From contig JAHBUK010000002.1 in NCBI GenBank assembly GCA_019638115.1, positions 193,867-257,866 on the forward strand: a stretch of DNA of 64,000 nucleotides, written 5' to 3'. Positions 1-8,396 of the stretch are shown one piece after another. The position numbers and the translations under genes were made by a program. The notes under the pieces are model-generated. The model was given only the letters and a program-made list of their open reading frames with translations. It did no database searches and was not told the origin of the DNA. How positions within the stretch are numbered: position 1 is the stretch's first letter; every line of letters starts with the position of its first letter. This DNA comes from Flavobacteriales bacterium (GTDB lineage Bacteria; Bacteroidota; Bacteroidia; Flavobacteriales_F; PHOS-HE28).

Positions 1-521
1 GTGGCCGCCCAGAGGTCCTTGTCGCGGGCGTTCATCACGCGTCGCTTATCAGCCGGTGTCACCAACCAGCTGCGCTGCTCCAGTTCTCGTTCCAGTTGTT
101 GGCGCTCCCATCCGGAGTAGCCCACGAAGAAGCGCACGTGTTTGGAGAGCTTCGGGTCCGTTGCAAGTAAGGCGCGCAGTTGCTCATAATCGCCACCCAT
201 GTGTACACCATCCACCACTTCCACGCTGCCCTGCACATGTGGCCCCAGCGTGTGCAGGTAGTATAGATCCCCACTTTGCACGGGGCCACCGATGCTAACC
301 TGCGAACCGATGGGAGGCATGTTGTCCATAAGGTCATGCACTGCAATGTCCATGTGCCTGTTCAGAACGAACCCGAATGAACCTTCTTCATTGTGTTCGC
401 ATAGCAGCACGACCGTGCGCCGGAAATATGGATCCGGAAGGAAGGGTTCACTAACGAGCAACTTGCCACGTGCAGGCCTGTGCTCGTTGTCCGGATCGAG
501 GTCAAGGATGTTGCTGCTCAT
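1..521 (-). CDS. YqgE/AlgH family protein, cut by the left window edge
   Basis: The frame reads leftwards from ATG 521 and runs off the window; about 173 codons are visible, so only the last residues are missing (the family is usually about 185 aa). The family's landmarks are visible in order: KLLVSEPFLPD near residue 20, FGFVLNR near residue 50, then a GGPV/DLYYLHTL block, and FFVGYSGWERQQLE near residue 140. YqgE/AlgH (DUF179) proteins are small and cytosolic with no settled biochemical role; the AlgH name comes from a Pseudomonas alginate phenotype. A possible promoter lies directly upstream, and the divergent neighbour is pdxH. Family assignment is firm; function is unknown. Confidence 0.9.
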   Translation of the reverse strand, partial: MSSNILDLDPDNEHRPARGKLLVSEPFLPDPYFRRTVVLLCEHNEEGSFGFVLNRHMDIAVHDLMDNMPPIGSQVSIGGPVQSGDLYYLHTLGPHVQGSVEVVDGVHMGGDYEQLRALLATDPKLSKHVRFFVGYSGWERQQLERELEQRSWLVTPADKRRVMNARDKDLWAA

Positions 522-528
522 GTGGAGT

Positions 529-560
529 TGAAAGTAAATGCATCGCGCTCTGTTGTGCAA
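529..560 (-). promoter_or_regulatory. Possible Bacteroidota-type promoter for the YqgE gene
   Basis: On the minus strand TTG (558-560) is followed after 21 nt by TACTTTCA (529-536), close to the -33/-7 pattern TTG..TAnnTTTG. It sits 8 nt upstream of ATG 521, which would give a very short leader. The last bases deviate from consensus, so this is a moderate call. Confidence 0.45.
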
Positions 561-633
561 GCACGCACCTGTGCAAGGGCATCGATGCAAGGTCCAGCGG
601 ATACCTTTGCACCGCTCAAAGAACAAGCACACC

Positions 634-1278
634 ATGGACAACGATGCCCACCGTCATTACCGAAAGGACTATACCCGTTCGATCTTGGATGAAGCGACCG
701 CTGGTGATGATCCCATAGCCTTGTTCGGACGCTGGTTGCGCGACGCGGAACAAGCGGAAGTGCCGGAGCCCAACGCCTTCGTGCTTGCCACCGCAGGAAG
801 CCTTACGATCAGTTGCAGGGTGGTCCTGTTGCGCGGCTTCGATGCACGTGGGTTCCAGTTCTTCACCAACTACAACAGCCGTAAGGCGATGGACCTGGAG
901 CGCGATCCGCGCGCTGCCATGAACTTCTTCTGGCCCGATCTGGAGCGCCAAGTGCGTGTGGAAGGTCGCGCGGTGCAAGTGGATGCACAGGAGTCCGATG
1001 AGTACTTCAACACACGCCCATTGGAAAGCCGCATTGGTGCATGGAGCAGCGACCAGAGCCGCCCTGTTGACGACCGTGAGCAATTGGAACAGCGCTATGC
1101 GCGCTGGCAGGAACGCTTTGCACAAGGTGAAGTTCCGCGCCCCCTGCATTGGGGCGGATACCGTATTGAGCCGGTGCGTATCGAGTTCTGGCAGGGCCGC
1201 TCCAACAGGATGCACGATCGCCTGGCCTATGAACGTATGTCCGACAGTGAGTGGATACGAGTGCGGTTGCAACCGTGA
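634..1278 (+). CDS. pdxH: Pyridoxamine 5'-phosphate oxidase
   Basis: A 214-aa FMN enzyme that oxidises pyridoxamine or pyridoxine 5'-phosphate to pyridoxal 5'-phosphate, the last step of PLP synthesis and salvage. The FMN-binding stretch FFTNYNSRKA lies near residue 80, followed by VRVEGRA, SRIGAWSSDQSRPV and the C-terminal signature WGGYRIEP..FWQGR..RMHDR, ending in the characteristic RLxP. ATG 634 gives the usual family length (E. coli 218 aa). The frame is open back to ATG 538, but those extra 32 residues do not resemble the family. A terminator follows the stop. Confidence 0.96.
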   Translation: MDNDAHRHYRKDYTRSILDEATAGDDPIALFGRWLRDAEQAEVPEPNAFVLATAGSLTISCRVVLLRGFDARGFQFFTNYNSRKAMDLERDPRAAMNFFWPDLERQVRVEGRAVQVDAQESDEYFNTRPLESRIGAWSSDQSRPVDDREQLEQRYARWQERFAQGEVPRPLHWGGYRIEPVRIEFWQGRSNRMHDRLAYERMSDSEWIRVRLQP

Positions 1279-1302
1279 TCGATCGCTGCATCGTGCCAAA
1301 GA

Positions 1303-1337
1303 GAAAGCCCGCGTATGCTATGCGGGCTTTCCCTTTT
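1303..1337 (+). terminator. Rho-independent terminator after pdxH
   Basis: GAAAGCCCGC (1303-1312) pairs with GCGGGCTTTC (1322-1331) across a 9-nt loop and is followed by a short T-rich tail. It starts 25 nt after the pdxH stop codon. Confidence 0.85.
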
Positions 1338-1503
1338 GACAAGTGATCTCAGTGTTGCTTGCACGTGTCGCACTGTACTAGCGATCGAGCAGCGTGCATG
1401 GATGTGAGAAGTACGCTATGCATGATCACCAGGCATTGATCGAGGTGTGCGGATACACGCGCGAGGTGACCCTTGGTGCGAAATGGAAAGGTCCATAACG
1501 CAG

Positions 1504-1529
1504 AAGACCCCGACAACGTCGGGGTCTTT
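1504..1529 (-). terminator. Hairpin terminator for the H1-like gene
   Basis: AAGACCCCGA and TCGGGGTCTT form a perfect 10-bp stem with a 5-6 nt loop, about 20 nt beyond the leftward stop at 1551. The U-tract is short on both strands, so it may act in either direction. Confidence 0.6.
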
Positions 1530-1550
1530 GCTTCTGTACGAAAGGAAGTA

Positions 1551-1841
1551 CTACTTCTTCTTCGGAGCAGCCTTCTTGGCGGCAGCCTTCTTAGGAGCAG
1601 CCTTCTTGGCAGCGGCCTTCTTCGGAGCAGCCTTCTTAGCAGCAGCCTTCTTAGGAGCGGCCTTCTTGGCAGCAGCCTTCTTAGGAGCAGCTTTCTTGGC
1701 AGCGGCCTTCTTAGGAGCAGCCTTCTTAGCCGTAGCCTTCTTGGCAGCGGCAACGCGGGTTTTGCGCTTTGCAGGACGGCTCTTTCCCGTGCTTGCAGCA
1801 GTACGCTTGCCCTTCTTCGTTTTCATATCACCTTTTCCCAT
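1551..1841 (-). CDS. Histone H1-like lysine/alanine/proline-rich DNA-binding protein
   Basis: A very basic 96-aa protein. After a Lys/Arg-rich head (about 35 residues) it consists of near-exact repeats of the decapeptide AAPKKAAAKK to the C-terminus. This matches the low-complexity tails of bacterial H1-like proteins, which bind DNA through charge and help compact the nucleoid; no catalytic fold is present. The DNA is correspondingly repetitive. Two starts are possible: ATG 1841 or ATG 1826 (MKTKKGK). The second is preceded by GGAAAAGGTGAT, which looks like a ribosome binding site and favours the shorter 91-aa form. It has its own promoter and terminator. Confidence 0.85.
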   Translation of the reverse strand: MGKGDMKTKKGKRTAASTGKSRPAKRKTRVAAAKKATAKKAAPKKAAAKKAAPKKAAAKKAAPKKAAAKKAAPKKAAAKKAAPKKAAAKKAAPKKK

Positions 1842-1866
1842 TGTATGGAGTGTTAAGGGTTTGATC

Positions 1867-1895
1867 CAAAAGTATCCTGCGCGTCATACGTGCAA
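1867..1895 (-). promoter_or_regulatory. Promoter of the H1-like gene
   Basis: On the minus strand TTG (1893-1895) and TACTTTTG (1867-1874) are separated by 18 nt, an exact match to the Bacteroidota -7 consensus TAnnTTTG. It lies about 25-40 nt upstream of the two candidate start codons. Confidence 0.75.
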
Positions 1896-1998
1896 CACGA
1901 TACATGGTTCCCAATTGTTAACGCATGTTTGTTGATGACGTTGATCGAAGCGATCGATCAACGCGATGCGTGCGCGATGCAACTGCATGCACACTTCA

Positions 1999-2670
1999 TC
2001 AACGTGCGTCATCACGCAAGCGTTGCTCTATCAATGAAGGGTTCTGCAACATGGTGCGTGTCCATTGCAACTTCAATTGCAGCAGTGCTTCATCATGCAG
2101 TTGCCACTGCACATCGCTGCTGCGCAAGCGTTGCATCAGTGTGTACAACACGATGGCCGCCGATACGGAGATGTTGTAGCTCTCGGTGAAACCGTGCATC
2201 GGTATGCGGAGGTGCATGTCCGCTTCTTCCAGCAGTTCATCGCTCAATCCGGTGAGCTCCGTTCCGAAACAGAAAGCGAGCGGACGGTCCAAGGGAATGC
2301 TCTCCGGAGTGATGTGTTCACTGCGTGGTGAAGTTGCTACGATGCAATAGCCCTTCGCACGCAAAGCGCGAACGCAATCCATCGTGCTGCTTTCGGCATT
2401 GCGGTATCGGTGTATGTCTATCCACTTGGAAGAGCCCATGGTCACGTCCGGGTTCAATTGGTATTTGTTCCGGTCTTCGATCACATGGATGTCCTGCACA
2501 CCTACCAGATCGCATGTCCTTATTACGGCACTGGCGTTCTGCGATTGGAAGATGTTCTCGAGCACCACGGTGATGTGTCGTGTACGTTGTGGTGCGATGC
2601 GATCGAAGAGCGCACGTTTGTTGTCGCTGATGAACGCGCTGAGCTTGTCGTACAGTTGAAGGTCGTCCAT
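1999..2670 (-). CDS. trmH: SpoU-class RNA 2'-O-methyltransferase, TrmH-like
   Basis: A 223-aa SPOUT-fold enzyme that uses S-adenosylmethionine to methylate the ribose 2'-OH of RNA; the best match in size and ends is TrmH, which modifies G18 in the tRNA D-loop. The three SpoU motifs are visible: NASAVIRTCDLVG near residue 45 (motif 1, catalytic Arg), FGTELTGLSDE near 135 (motif 2), and the knot-forming ESYNISVSAAIVLY near 165 (motif 3). A basic C-terminal tail follows. The exact substrate nucleotide cannot be read from sequence; a different SpoU subgroup is the main alternative. Confidence 0.88.
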   Translation of the reverse strand: MDDLQLYDKLSAFISDNKRALFDRIAPQRTRHITVVLENIFQSQNASAVIRTCDLVGVQDIHVIEDRNKYQLNPDVTMGSSKWIDIHRYRNAESSTMDCVRALRAKGYCIVATSPRSEHITPESIPLDRPLAFCFGTELTGLSDELLEEADMHLRIPMHGFTESYNISVSAAIVLYTLMQRLRSSDVQWQLHDEALLQLKLQWTRTMLQNPSLIEQRLRDDAR

Positions 2671-2692
2671 GGGATGTACAGGTATGGAGGGT

Positions 2693-2730
2693 GCAAAAAA
2701 AGAAAGTCCCCCGCAGGGCGGAGGACTTTC
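2693..2730 (-). terminator. Rho-independent terminator of the HU gene
   Basis: Reading leftwards, GAAAGTCC and GGACTTTC arms enclose a GC-rich centre and are followed by a strong T-run (the A-rich stretch at 2694-2703 on the plus strand). It lies 20 nt beyond the HU stop codon. Confidence 0.88.
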
Positions 2731-2749
2731 CAGGAAGAAGCGATGAAGC

Positions 2750-3028
2750 TTACTTCACTTTGGCCTGCAGGTCGGCACCAGCCTTGAACTTCACCACCTT
2801 CTTGGCAGCGATCTTGATCTCTTTGCCGGTCTGGGGGTTACGGCCTTTGCGGGCAGCACGCTTGGTGATGGAGAAGGTGCCGAAGCCAACGAGGGCAACG
2901 CGCTCACCTTTCTTCAGGGCCTTGGTGGTGCTGTTCACGAAAGCGTCCAGTGCACGCTTGGCATCGGCCTTGGAGATCTTTGCTTCAGCGGCCATCGATT
3001 CGATCAGTTCGGCTTTGTTCAGTCCCAT
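2750..3028 (-). CDS. hup: HU-family DNA-binding protein
   Basis: A 92-aa nucleoid protein that binds and bends DNA as a dimer. It shows the classic HU layout: helical N-terminus ([13 protein letters not shown]), the turn [12 protein letters not shown] near residue 45, and the DNA-intercalating arm with RNPQTGKEI near residue 63. ATG 3028 gives exactly the HU length; the frame is open 38 codons further up, but that part contains the promoter. It is monocistronic between a strong promoter and a strong terminator, as expected for an abundant protein. Confidence 0.96.
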   Translation of the reverse strand: MGLNKAELIESMAAEAKISKADAKRALDAFVNSTTKALKKGERVALVGFGTFSITKRAARKGRNPQTGKEIKIAAKKVVKFKAGADLQAKVK

Positions 3029-3072
3029 GGTAGTAGGGTTTGTTTGAGTTGGTTGGTTTGTGAACTCTCGGG

Positions 3073-3102
3073 CAAATGTATCCGAGGAACCAGTGCTGTC
3101 AA
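3073..3102 (-). promoter_or_regulatory. Strong promoter of the HU gene
   Basis: On the minus strand TTG (3100-3102) and TACATTTG (3073-3080) are separated by 19 nt, the textbook Bacteroidota spacing, with a perfect TAnnTTTG. The leader to ATG 3028 is about 40 nt. Confidence 0.85.
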
Positions 3103-3318
3103 GGGTTTCCGGCCGGATGTCCTGAAAATGTTGATAAAACAAGGGGTTTGTTCATAAGTGCGCCTGCATCCCGCCCCCAGCAAGGGTTTCAGGAAATGGA
3201 GTTGGTCGCATTCTTGGAACTGTTGGACCAACGGATGTCATGTTCTCTTGCGCGCGATTGCATTATGCCGCGTCCCAATTCTTCAAGCATTCGATTGCTC
3301 ATGAACGTGCTTCGGTGA

Positions 3319-4275
3319 TCACGCGAACATGGCACCGTCCAGACCGGTGTTGCCACGCAGGAACTCAGCCGTGCTCATGCGCCGCTTTCCCTCGGCTTGT
3401 ACTTCCAGCAGCTCCAACGTGCCATCTGCGCATTGCACGAACAGTTGGTCTTTGCGGATGTGAATGGTACCCGGTGATCCGTTCGAGGGATGTGCCGATG
3501 TGCGCGAGGCAAGCACTTTGAAATGGAGCGAAGCCCCGGTTGCGAGCGTCAGCATGGTCCATGCGCCGGGGTAGGGTGATAGGCCACGGATGTGGTCGTG
3601 GACCTGGCGCGCACCACGTGACCAATCGATGCGACAATTCGTTGGGCTGAGCTTGGGTGCTTCTTTGGCCAACGTACCCGGAGCAATGTGTTGGGCTTGT
3701 CGGGCTGCTTTGCCGGAGAAGATGTCCGATGCCGTGCGGACGATCAGTGCTGCACCGATCTCTTTCATGCGGTCATGCAACTCGCCGGCATTCGCATCAG
3801 GAGGTATGGGGATGTGCTCTTGTGCAATGATGTCTCCGGTATCTATCTGCTGGCGGATGTAGAATGTGGTAACACCTGTGGTTTGCTCGCCATTCATGAT
3901 CGCCCAGTTGATCGGCGCGGCGCCGCGGTAGTCCGGCAGTAGCGATCCGTGCAGGTTGATGGTGCCCAGTTCCGGCTTGGACCAGACCACCTCGGGCAGC
4001 ATGCGGAATGCGACCACTATATATAAGGATGCGGCGAGGGTGTCGAGCGTATGCAGGAAGTCTGGATCCCTCAAGCGTTCGGGTTGAAGTACTGGAAGGC
4101 CGTTCGCCATGGCATACTCCTTCACGGCGGATGCCTTCAATTGTCTGCCACGTCCTGCTGGTTTATCGGCAGCGGTAACTACGGCGGCCACATCGAACCC
4201 TGCATCGACCAGCGCTTTCAAGCTGGCCACAGCGAACTCCGGTGTGCCCATGAAGATGATACGTTGGTTGCTCAT
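3319..4275 (-). CDS. fmt: Methionyl-tRNA formyltransferase
   Basis: A 318-aa enzyme that formylates the initiator Met-tRNA using 10-formyltetrahydrofolate. It has the N-terminal formyltransferase domain (FMGTPEFAV at residue 9), the loop AADKPAGRG, the catalytic core INLHGSLLPDYRGAAPI near residue 108 (Asn, His), and DTGDII near 145. The C-terminal OB-like tRNA-binding domain follows, including RGLSPYPGAW near 230. Length is normal for the family. Start ATG 4275 begins directly at the fold. It is likely transcribed alone or after recQ, whose stop is 313 nt upstream. Confidence 0.97.
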   Translation of the reverse strand: MSNQRIIFMGTPEFAVASLKALVDAGFDVAAVVTAADKPAGRGRQLKASAVKEYAMANGLPVLQPERLRDPDFLHTLDTLAASLYIVVAFRMLPEVVWSKPELGTINLHGSLLPDYRGAAPINWAIMNGEQTTGVTTFYIRQQIDTGDIIAQEHIPIPPDANAGELHDRMKEIGAALIVRTASDIFSGKAARQAQHIAPGTLAKEAPKLSPTNCRIDWSRGARQVHDHIRGLSPYPGAWTMLTLATGASLHFKVLASRTSAHPSNGSPGTIHIRKDQLFVQCADGTLELLEVQAEGKRRMSTAEFLRGNTGLDGAMFA

Positions 4276-4588
4276 GGTCCTTCGGTGTGCGAAGGTGGCA
4301 CATGGGAACGTATCGGCAGTAGTGCAATGTCCGGGGTGTATTCAACATACGCCCGTGTACGCGATGCGATGGGCAATTGCAGAGCGGACCGGAGCGCTCC
4401 GGAAGTGGCGACCCACGCATTGGTCCATCCAACTTCGTTGTGCATTCCCCCGCGAGCTGAACTTGCCGGGTCGGCAACTTGGAAGCGGTCCATCCTCAAC
4501 GACCGCGGTGCAGCTGTGCATGGGCGAGGAGAGCCCACGCAGCATAAGGAGGAAGGAATGGTTGAACCGTGGAGTGACCGAATGGCCT
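4276..4588. other. Gene-free interval between fmt and recQ
   Basis: This 313-nt stretch lies between two leftward genes. I see no convincing coding frame, RNA gene, -7 box or terminator. It contains a small palindrome (GACCGGAGCGCTCCGG around 4389-4404). Open frames crossing it on both strands have no family-like sequence. It may hold the fmt promoter in a form I cannot recognise. Confidence 0.5.
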
Positions 4589-6454
4589 CTAAAGGGATGC
4601 CTTTGGGGGGCGCTGTTCCAAACCGGCATCGATGCGTTTTCTCTGCTCCTCGATCCGAATGGTACGGTGGGCATCTGGTTCCGCGAGCAGGTTGTCCGCC
4701 GGGGTATTGGAGTGCGACGGAGCCGGGCGTTGATCCCTGCATGCATCACACTTTCCGCAGTCGTGGTCCATGCTTTCGCCGAAGTATTCAATGAGCTGCC
4801 GCGCCCTGCAAGTCCTGCGGTCCTGTGCGTAGTGGATGATGGCCTCCATGCGTTGCAAGGCTCGTGCTTCGCGGGCGGTGAGTGCTTGTGCATCGGGTGT
4901 TAGCCGTTGCGCATCACTGCGTGGTAGTAATAAAGTAATGGACGGGCGATCACTCTTCGGGCGATAGGAGATGACCCGTTGTTGATCGAGTTCCTTTAGC
5001 CGGGTGATCACCTTTTTCAGATCCCATTCAAGCATCCGGGCCAGGCGCGTTTCATCGATCAACGCCGGTTCTTCGTATAGTCCACCATGCAGGCGCAACA
5101 GCAACTCGATCAAAGGACCGTTCCTGCGGTCGTTCACCCGCATGTGATAGATCACTTGGGGGGAGGTGACGATCAATACACGCGAGGGGCTTCGCAGTCC
5201 ATCGGAGCGTGTAAGACGACCATCGAGCTCCAACACCTTCAGGCAATTGGAAACGACCATGGGCGAAAGTGCGGCCCGGTCGGCCAGTGTGCCAAGGTCC
5301 AGCTCATAGGTCTCCAGAAAGCCGGAACCCATGGCTATCCGGTTCATGTCGGCGAAGGCCTGGTAGGTGCGTCGCACCTCTGCGATGGTCGGGAAAGAGC
5401 GGTTCACGCGTTCACGCAAGGCATCCTCATCGCCGGGGGCCAGGAGCAGGAATGCGTGCGCGGTCTTTCCATCGCGGCCACCGCGGCCGGCCTCTTGGTA
5501 GTAACTCTCCGGATCGTCGGGCAGGTCCATGTGGACCACGGTCCTTACGTCGGCTTTGTCGATGCCCATGCCGAAGGCATTGGTGGCCACTACCACGCGC
5601 TGCGCACCGCTGGTCCAGTCCTGTTGCACCTTATCGCGTTCCGCGGTGGACATGCCGGCGTGGTAGGCCAGAGCCGGTATGCCGTGCTCGCGCAGGTATT
5701 GCGCCAGGCGCATGGTGCCTTTGCGATCGCGCATGTACACGATGGCGCTTCCCGGAGAATGTTCCATGATGCGTAACAAGCGGCCGTGCTTGTCCTCGCC
5801 GTAGCTGACCCAAAGCACCAGTTCCGGGCGTTGAAAGGGAGCGCGCAGAACGTGCGGAACCTTGAAGGCGAGCTGCGCAAGGATGTCCGATACGACAGCG
5901 GGAGTGGCCGAAGCGGTGAGCGCAATTACGGGCACTTGTGGATGGCTCTCGCGGATCTTGGCGATGTTGCGGTACGCGGGTCTGAAATCGTGCCCCCATT
6001 GCGTGATGCAATGTGCTTCGTCCACGGCGATAAGGCCCAGTGGTAAACGATCCAACCGCGCTTGGAACAGTTCGGATCCGATGCGTTCGGGAGCGATGTA
6101 CAGGAAGGAAAGTTTGCCCAGTGCAGCACTTTCCAAAGCATTGTCGATCTCCGCGTACGACATGCCGGAAACAATGGCCCGGGCTGGAATGCCCAGTTTT
6201 TGCAAGCGCTCCACCTGGTCCTTCATGAGGGCGATGAGCGGTGAGATGACCACGCACAACTTGCCCAAGGCCAAGGCCGGCACTTGAAAACAAAGGCTTT
6301 TTCCGCCCCCGGTCGGTAGCAGCGCCAGGGTATCCCTGCCGGCCATCACCGAGCGCACCACCTCTTCCTGCACCGGCCGGAACGCACCGTATCCCCAGTG
6401 CGTTCGCAGCACTTCATGGATATCTCGTACCGGCAGGCTTTCAGGACTTTCCAT
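4589..6454 (-). CDS. recQ: RecQ-family ATP-dependent DNA helicase with C-terminal zinc motif
   Basis: A 621-aa superfamily 2 3'-5' helicase acting in recombination and repair. Visible motifs: Walker A TGGGKSLCFQ near residue 50, VISPLIALMKDQ, the DEAH box VDEAHCITQWGHDFRP near 143, LTASAT, and the motif V/VI block FGMGIDKADVRTV..QEAGRGGRDG near 300-330. A winged-helix-like region follows. The Cys cluster C..RQLIEYFGE..CGKCDAC comes only at about 560-590, near the end. In E. coli RecQ that zinc site directly follows the helicase core, and an HRDC domain ends the protein; no HRDC is seen here. It is divergent from ilvE. Confidence 0.92.
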   Translation of the reverse strand: MESPESLPVRDIHEVLRTHWGYGAFRPVQEEVVRSVMAGRDTLALLPTGGGKSLCFQVPALALGKLCVVISPLIALMKDQVERLQKLGIPARAIVSGMSYAEIDNALESAALGKLSFLYIAPERIGSELFQARLDRLPLGLIAVDEAHCITQWGHDFRPAYRNIAKIRESHPQVPVIALTASATPAVVSDILAQLAFKVPHVLRAPFQRPELVLWVSYGEDKHGRLLRIMEHSPGSAIVYMRDRKGTMRLAQYLREHGIPALAYHAGMSTAERDKVQQDWTSGAQRVVVATNAFGMGIDKADVRTVVHMDLPDDPESYYQEAGRGGRDGKTAHAFLLLAPGDEDALRERVNRSFPTIAEVRRTYQAFADMNRIAMGSGFLETYELDLGTLADRAALSPMVVSNCLKVLELDGRLTRSDGLRSPSRVLIVTSPQVIYHMRVNDRRNGPLIELLLRLHGGLYEEPALIDETRLARMLEWDLKKVITRLKELDQQRVISYRPKSDRPSITLLLPRSDAQRLTPDAQALTAREARALQRMEAIIHYAQDRRTCRARQLIEYFGESMDHDCGKCDACRDQRPAPSHSNTPADNLLAEPDAHRTIRIEEQRKRIDAGLEQRPPKASL

Positions 6455-6518
6455 CTTTTAACATTGGCACCTCCGATGGGCCTGCTACCTTCCCCGCCCG
6501 GCGCATGACGGCCCCGGA

Positions 6519-6526
6519 TAGTTTTG
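6519..6526 (+). promoter_or_regulatory. -7 element upstream of ilvE
   Basis: TAGTTTTG matches TAnnTTTG and lies 22 nt before the ilvE ATG. No clear TTG is seen at -33, so only the -7 box is annotated. Confidence 0.5.
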
Positions 6527-6548
6527 TACCACACTTAAGCACCAGCCC

Positions 6549-7619
6549 ATGATAACCACCGGGCAAAAGATAGCGATCAGACCTTCAGACAGTTCACGTT
6601 TGCAGGCAACGGACCTTGAGCATGTGAAGTTCGGTCGAGTTTTCAGCGACCACATGTTCGTAATGGACCATGCCAACGGCACGTGGAGCGATCCACGTAT
6701 CGTGGCTTTCGAGAACCTTTCCATCAGCCCGGCTTCGGCCGTGTTGCACTACGGGCAGTCCATCTTCGAAGGGCTCAAAGCCTATCGCCGAAATGATGGT
6801 AGCGTGGCCATTTTCCGCCCACAAGCCAACATTGCGCGAATGAACCGGAGCGCCAAGCGCATGTGCATGCCGCCCATTCCGGAGGACCTGTTCATGGAAG
6901 CGATGGCCGAACTGGTGACCCAGGACAAAGGGTGGATCCCCGATGGCGACGACGCATCCTTGTACATCAGGCCCTTCCTCATTGCGAGCGATGAGTACAT
7001 CGGCATTCGTCCGAGCGATACCTACCGCTTCATGATCTTCACCTGCCCGGTGCGCGGCTACTATGCCGAACCCGTGCGTGTGCAGATAGAACAGGAATAC
7101 AGCAGAGCGTTCCCCGGCGGCACGGGCGACGCCAAGTGCGCGGGCAACTATGCCGCAGCCCTTTACCCGGCAAAGCTGGCGCAGGACCGCGGTGTGCACC
7201 AGCTCTTGTGGACCGATGCCACGGAGCACAAGTACATCGAGGAGAGCGGTACCATGAACATCTTCTTCCGGATCGGCGATACGCTGGTCACCCCGGAAAC
7301 CGGTGGGACCATTCTGGAAGGCGTGACACGTGACAGCATCATCCAACTTGCCCGGCGTGCCAAGCTTCCCCTGGAAGTGCGCAAAGTGAGCGTTGCCGAA
7401 GTGGTGGAAGCCGCTCGTGCGGGCCAGTTGAAGGAAGCTTTCGGTGCAGGTACTGCGGCCACCATCGCACACATCGCACAGATCGCGTTCAACGACGAAC
7501 TGTTCGAGTTACCAGCGCTGGAGGAACGCATCGTGGCCAACCGCCTGGGTTCCGAGTTGGATGATATCCGTCGCGGCCGTGCTGTGGATACCTTCGGCTG
7601 GATGGTGCCGGTGGCTTGA
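6549..7619 (+). CDS. ilvE: Branched-chain amino acid aminotransferase
   Basis: A 356-aa fold-type IV PLP enzyme that interconverts valine, leucine and isoleucine with their 2-oxo acids using glutamate/2-oxoglutarate. The length and N-terminal extension fit the longer BCAT form shared with eukaryotes and many Bacteroidota rather than the 309-aa E. coli type. Visible features: HYGQSIFEGLKAYR near residue 65, the PLP-lysine region GDAKCAGNYAAAL near 195, and the phosphate-binding/active-site segments EESGTMNIFF near 235 and GVTRDSI near 265, with GTAA near 310. It is monocistronic and divergent from recQ. Confidence 0.95.
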   Translation: MITTGQKIAIRPSDSSRLQATDLEHVKFGRVFSDHMFVMDHANGTWSDPRIVAFENLSISPASAVLHYGQSIFEGLKAYRRNDGSVAIFRPQANIARMNRSAKRMCMPPIPEDLFMEAMAELVTQDKGWIPDGDDASLYIRPFLIASDEYIGIRPSDTYRFMIFTCPVRGYYAEPVRVQIEQEYSRAFPGGTGDAKCAGNYAAALYPAKLAQDRGVHQLLWTDATEHKYIEESGTMNIFFRIGDTLVTPETGGTILEGVTRDSIIQLARRAKLPLEVRKVSVAEVVEAARAGQLKEAFGAGTAATIAHIAQIAFNDELFELPALEERIVANRLGSELDDIRRGRAVDTFGWMVPVA

Positions 7620-7815
7620 TCCCACCCGTCTTAGTCTATCGGGTCCTCTTCAACGATGACGCCCCGTGGTCATTCCTCGATCTGGTGCAGCCGGGGCGTG
7701 GTCATGCAATGGCGTATGCGTGGATGATGATCCGGCACCAACGGACGAAAATGAGTTAGGGGCCGAGTTTGAAGTGATCCGGGCTACCCTTGGTACCCTT
7801 ATGACTGCTTGGCGT

Positions 7816-8313
7816 TCACCGACGGAGACCTTGCAGGCTTTCCGGAATGGCCAATGCGCCCGGAGCGGTGAAGAACAGCATGTAGTATGGCCAATGCATG
7901 AAGGTGATGCCGATGAGCACGGTGCCCACGGTGGCTATTCCAAAGAGCAAACCGGTGACATGCAGGCCGATGAAGGCCCAACGTTGCAGGCGGGTTGCAG
8001 GCAGTTCATCCTCCTCCGGATCATGGGCCGTGCGATACTTGGTGCGATGGTCTCGAGGATGCCCGCCGCTGCCCGGCCCGGAGGGGCGGTGGTGGGCCAG
8101 TTGTGCATCGTATGCTGCACGCAGCACATCATCGCTCAGAACCGTGTAGGCCTCGTTCACCGCATGGAACACCCGGGCCGCCGAACCGGAGCCGTTCACA
8201 TCCGGATGGCAGGCCTTGGCACGTTCGCGATAGGCTCGCTTCACCTCTTGCGGCGTAGCATCCCGGGTTATGCCCAAAACCTTGTAGTGGTCGTATTGAA
8301 GCGGCTTGCTCAT
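7816..8313 (-). CDS. J-domain protein with C-terminal membrane helices
   Basis: A 165-aa protein. Residues 5-70 form a complete J domain (DHYKVLGITRDATPQEVKRAY, then the catalytic HPD in CHPDVNG, then FHAVNEAYTVLSD), which stimulates Hsp70 (DnaK) ATPase. A charged linker (about 75-105) leads to one or two hydrophobic segments (FIGLHVTGLLFGIATVGTV and MHWPYYMLFFTAPGALAI). It lacks the zinc and C-terminal substrate domains of DnaJ, so it is a membrane-anchored co-chaperone whose client is unknown. The gene stands alone; the 200 nt between it and ilvE show only a long-looped GC inverted repeat near 7660-7700. Confidence 0.85.
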   Translation of the reverse strand: MSKPLQYDHYKVLGITRDATPQEVKRAYRERAKACHPDVNGSGSAARVFHAVNEAYTVLSDDVLRAAYDAQLAHHRPSGPGSGGHPRDHRTKYRTAHDPEEDELPATRLQRWAFIGLHVTGLLFGIATVGTVLIGITFMHWPYYMLFFTAPGALAIPESLQGLRR

Positions 8314-8396
8314 TGCTGCCCGAACATCAATTCAGCTTCAGCGGAAAGGTCACGATATGCATTTTCGCACCCCGCGGTATCTTAACGGTATCGAAC

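Noticed and set aside
1551-1740. CRISPR-like regular repeats
   Set aside because: The regularity comes from AAPKKAAAKK codons in an open frame; there are no unique spacers.
7657-7706. Terminator after ilvE
   Set aside because: ACGCCCCG and CGGGGCGT can pair, but the loop is over 20 nt and there is no T-run.
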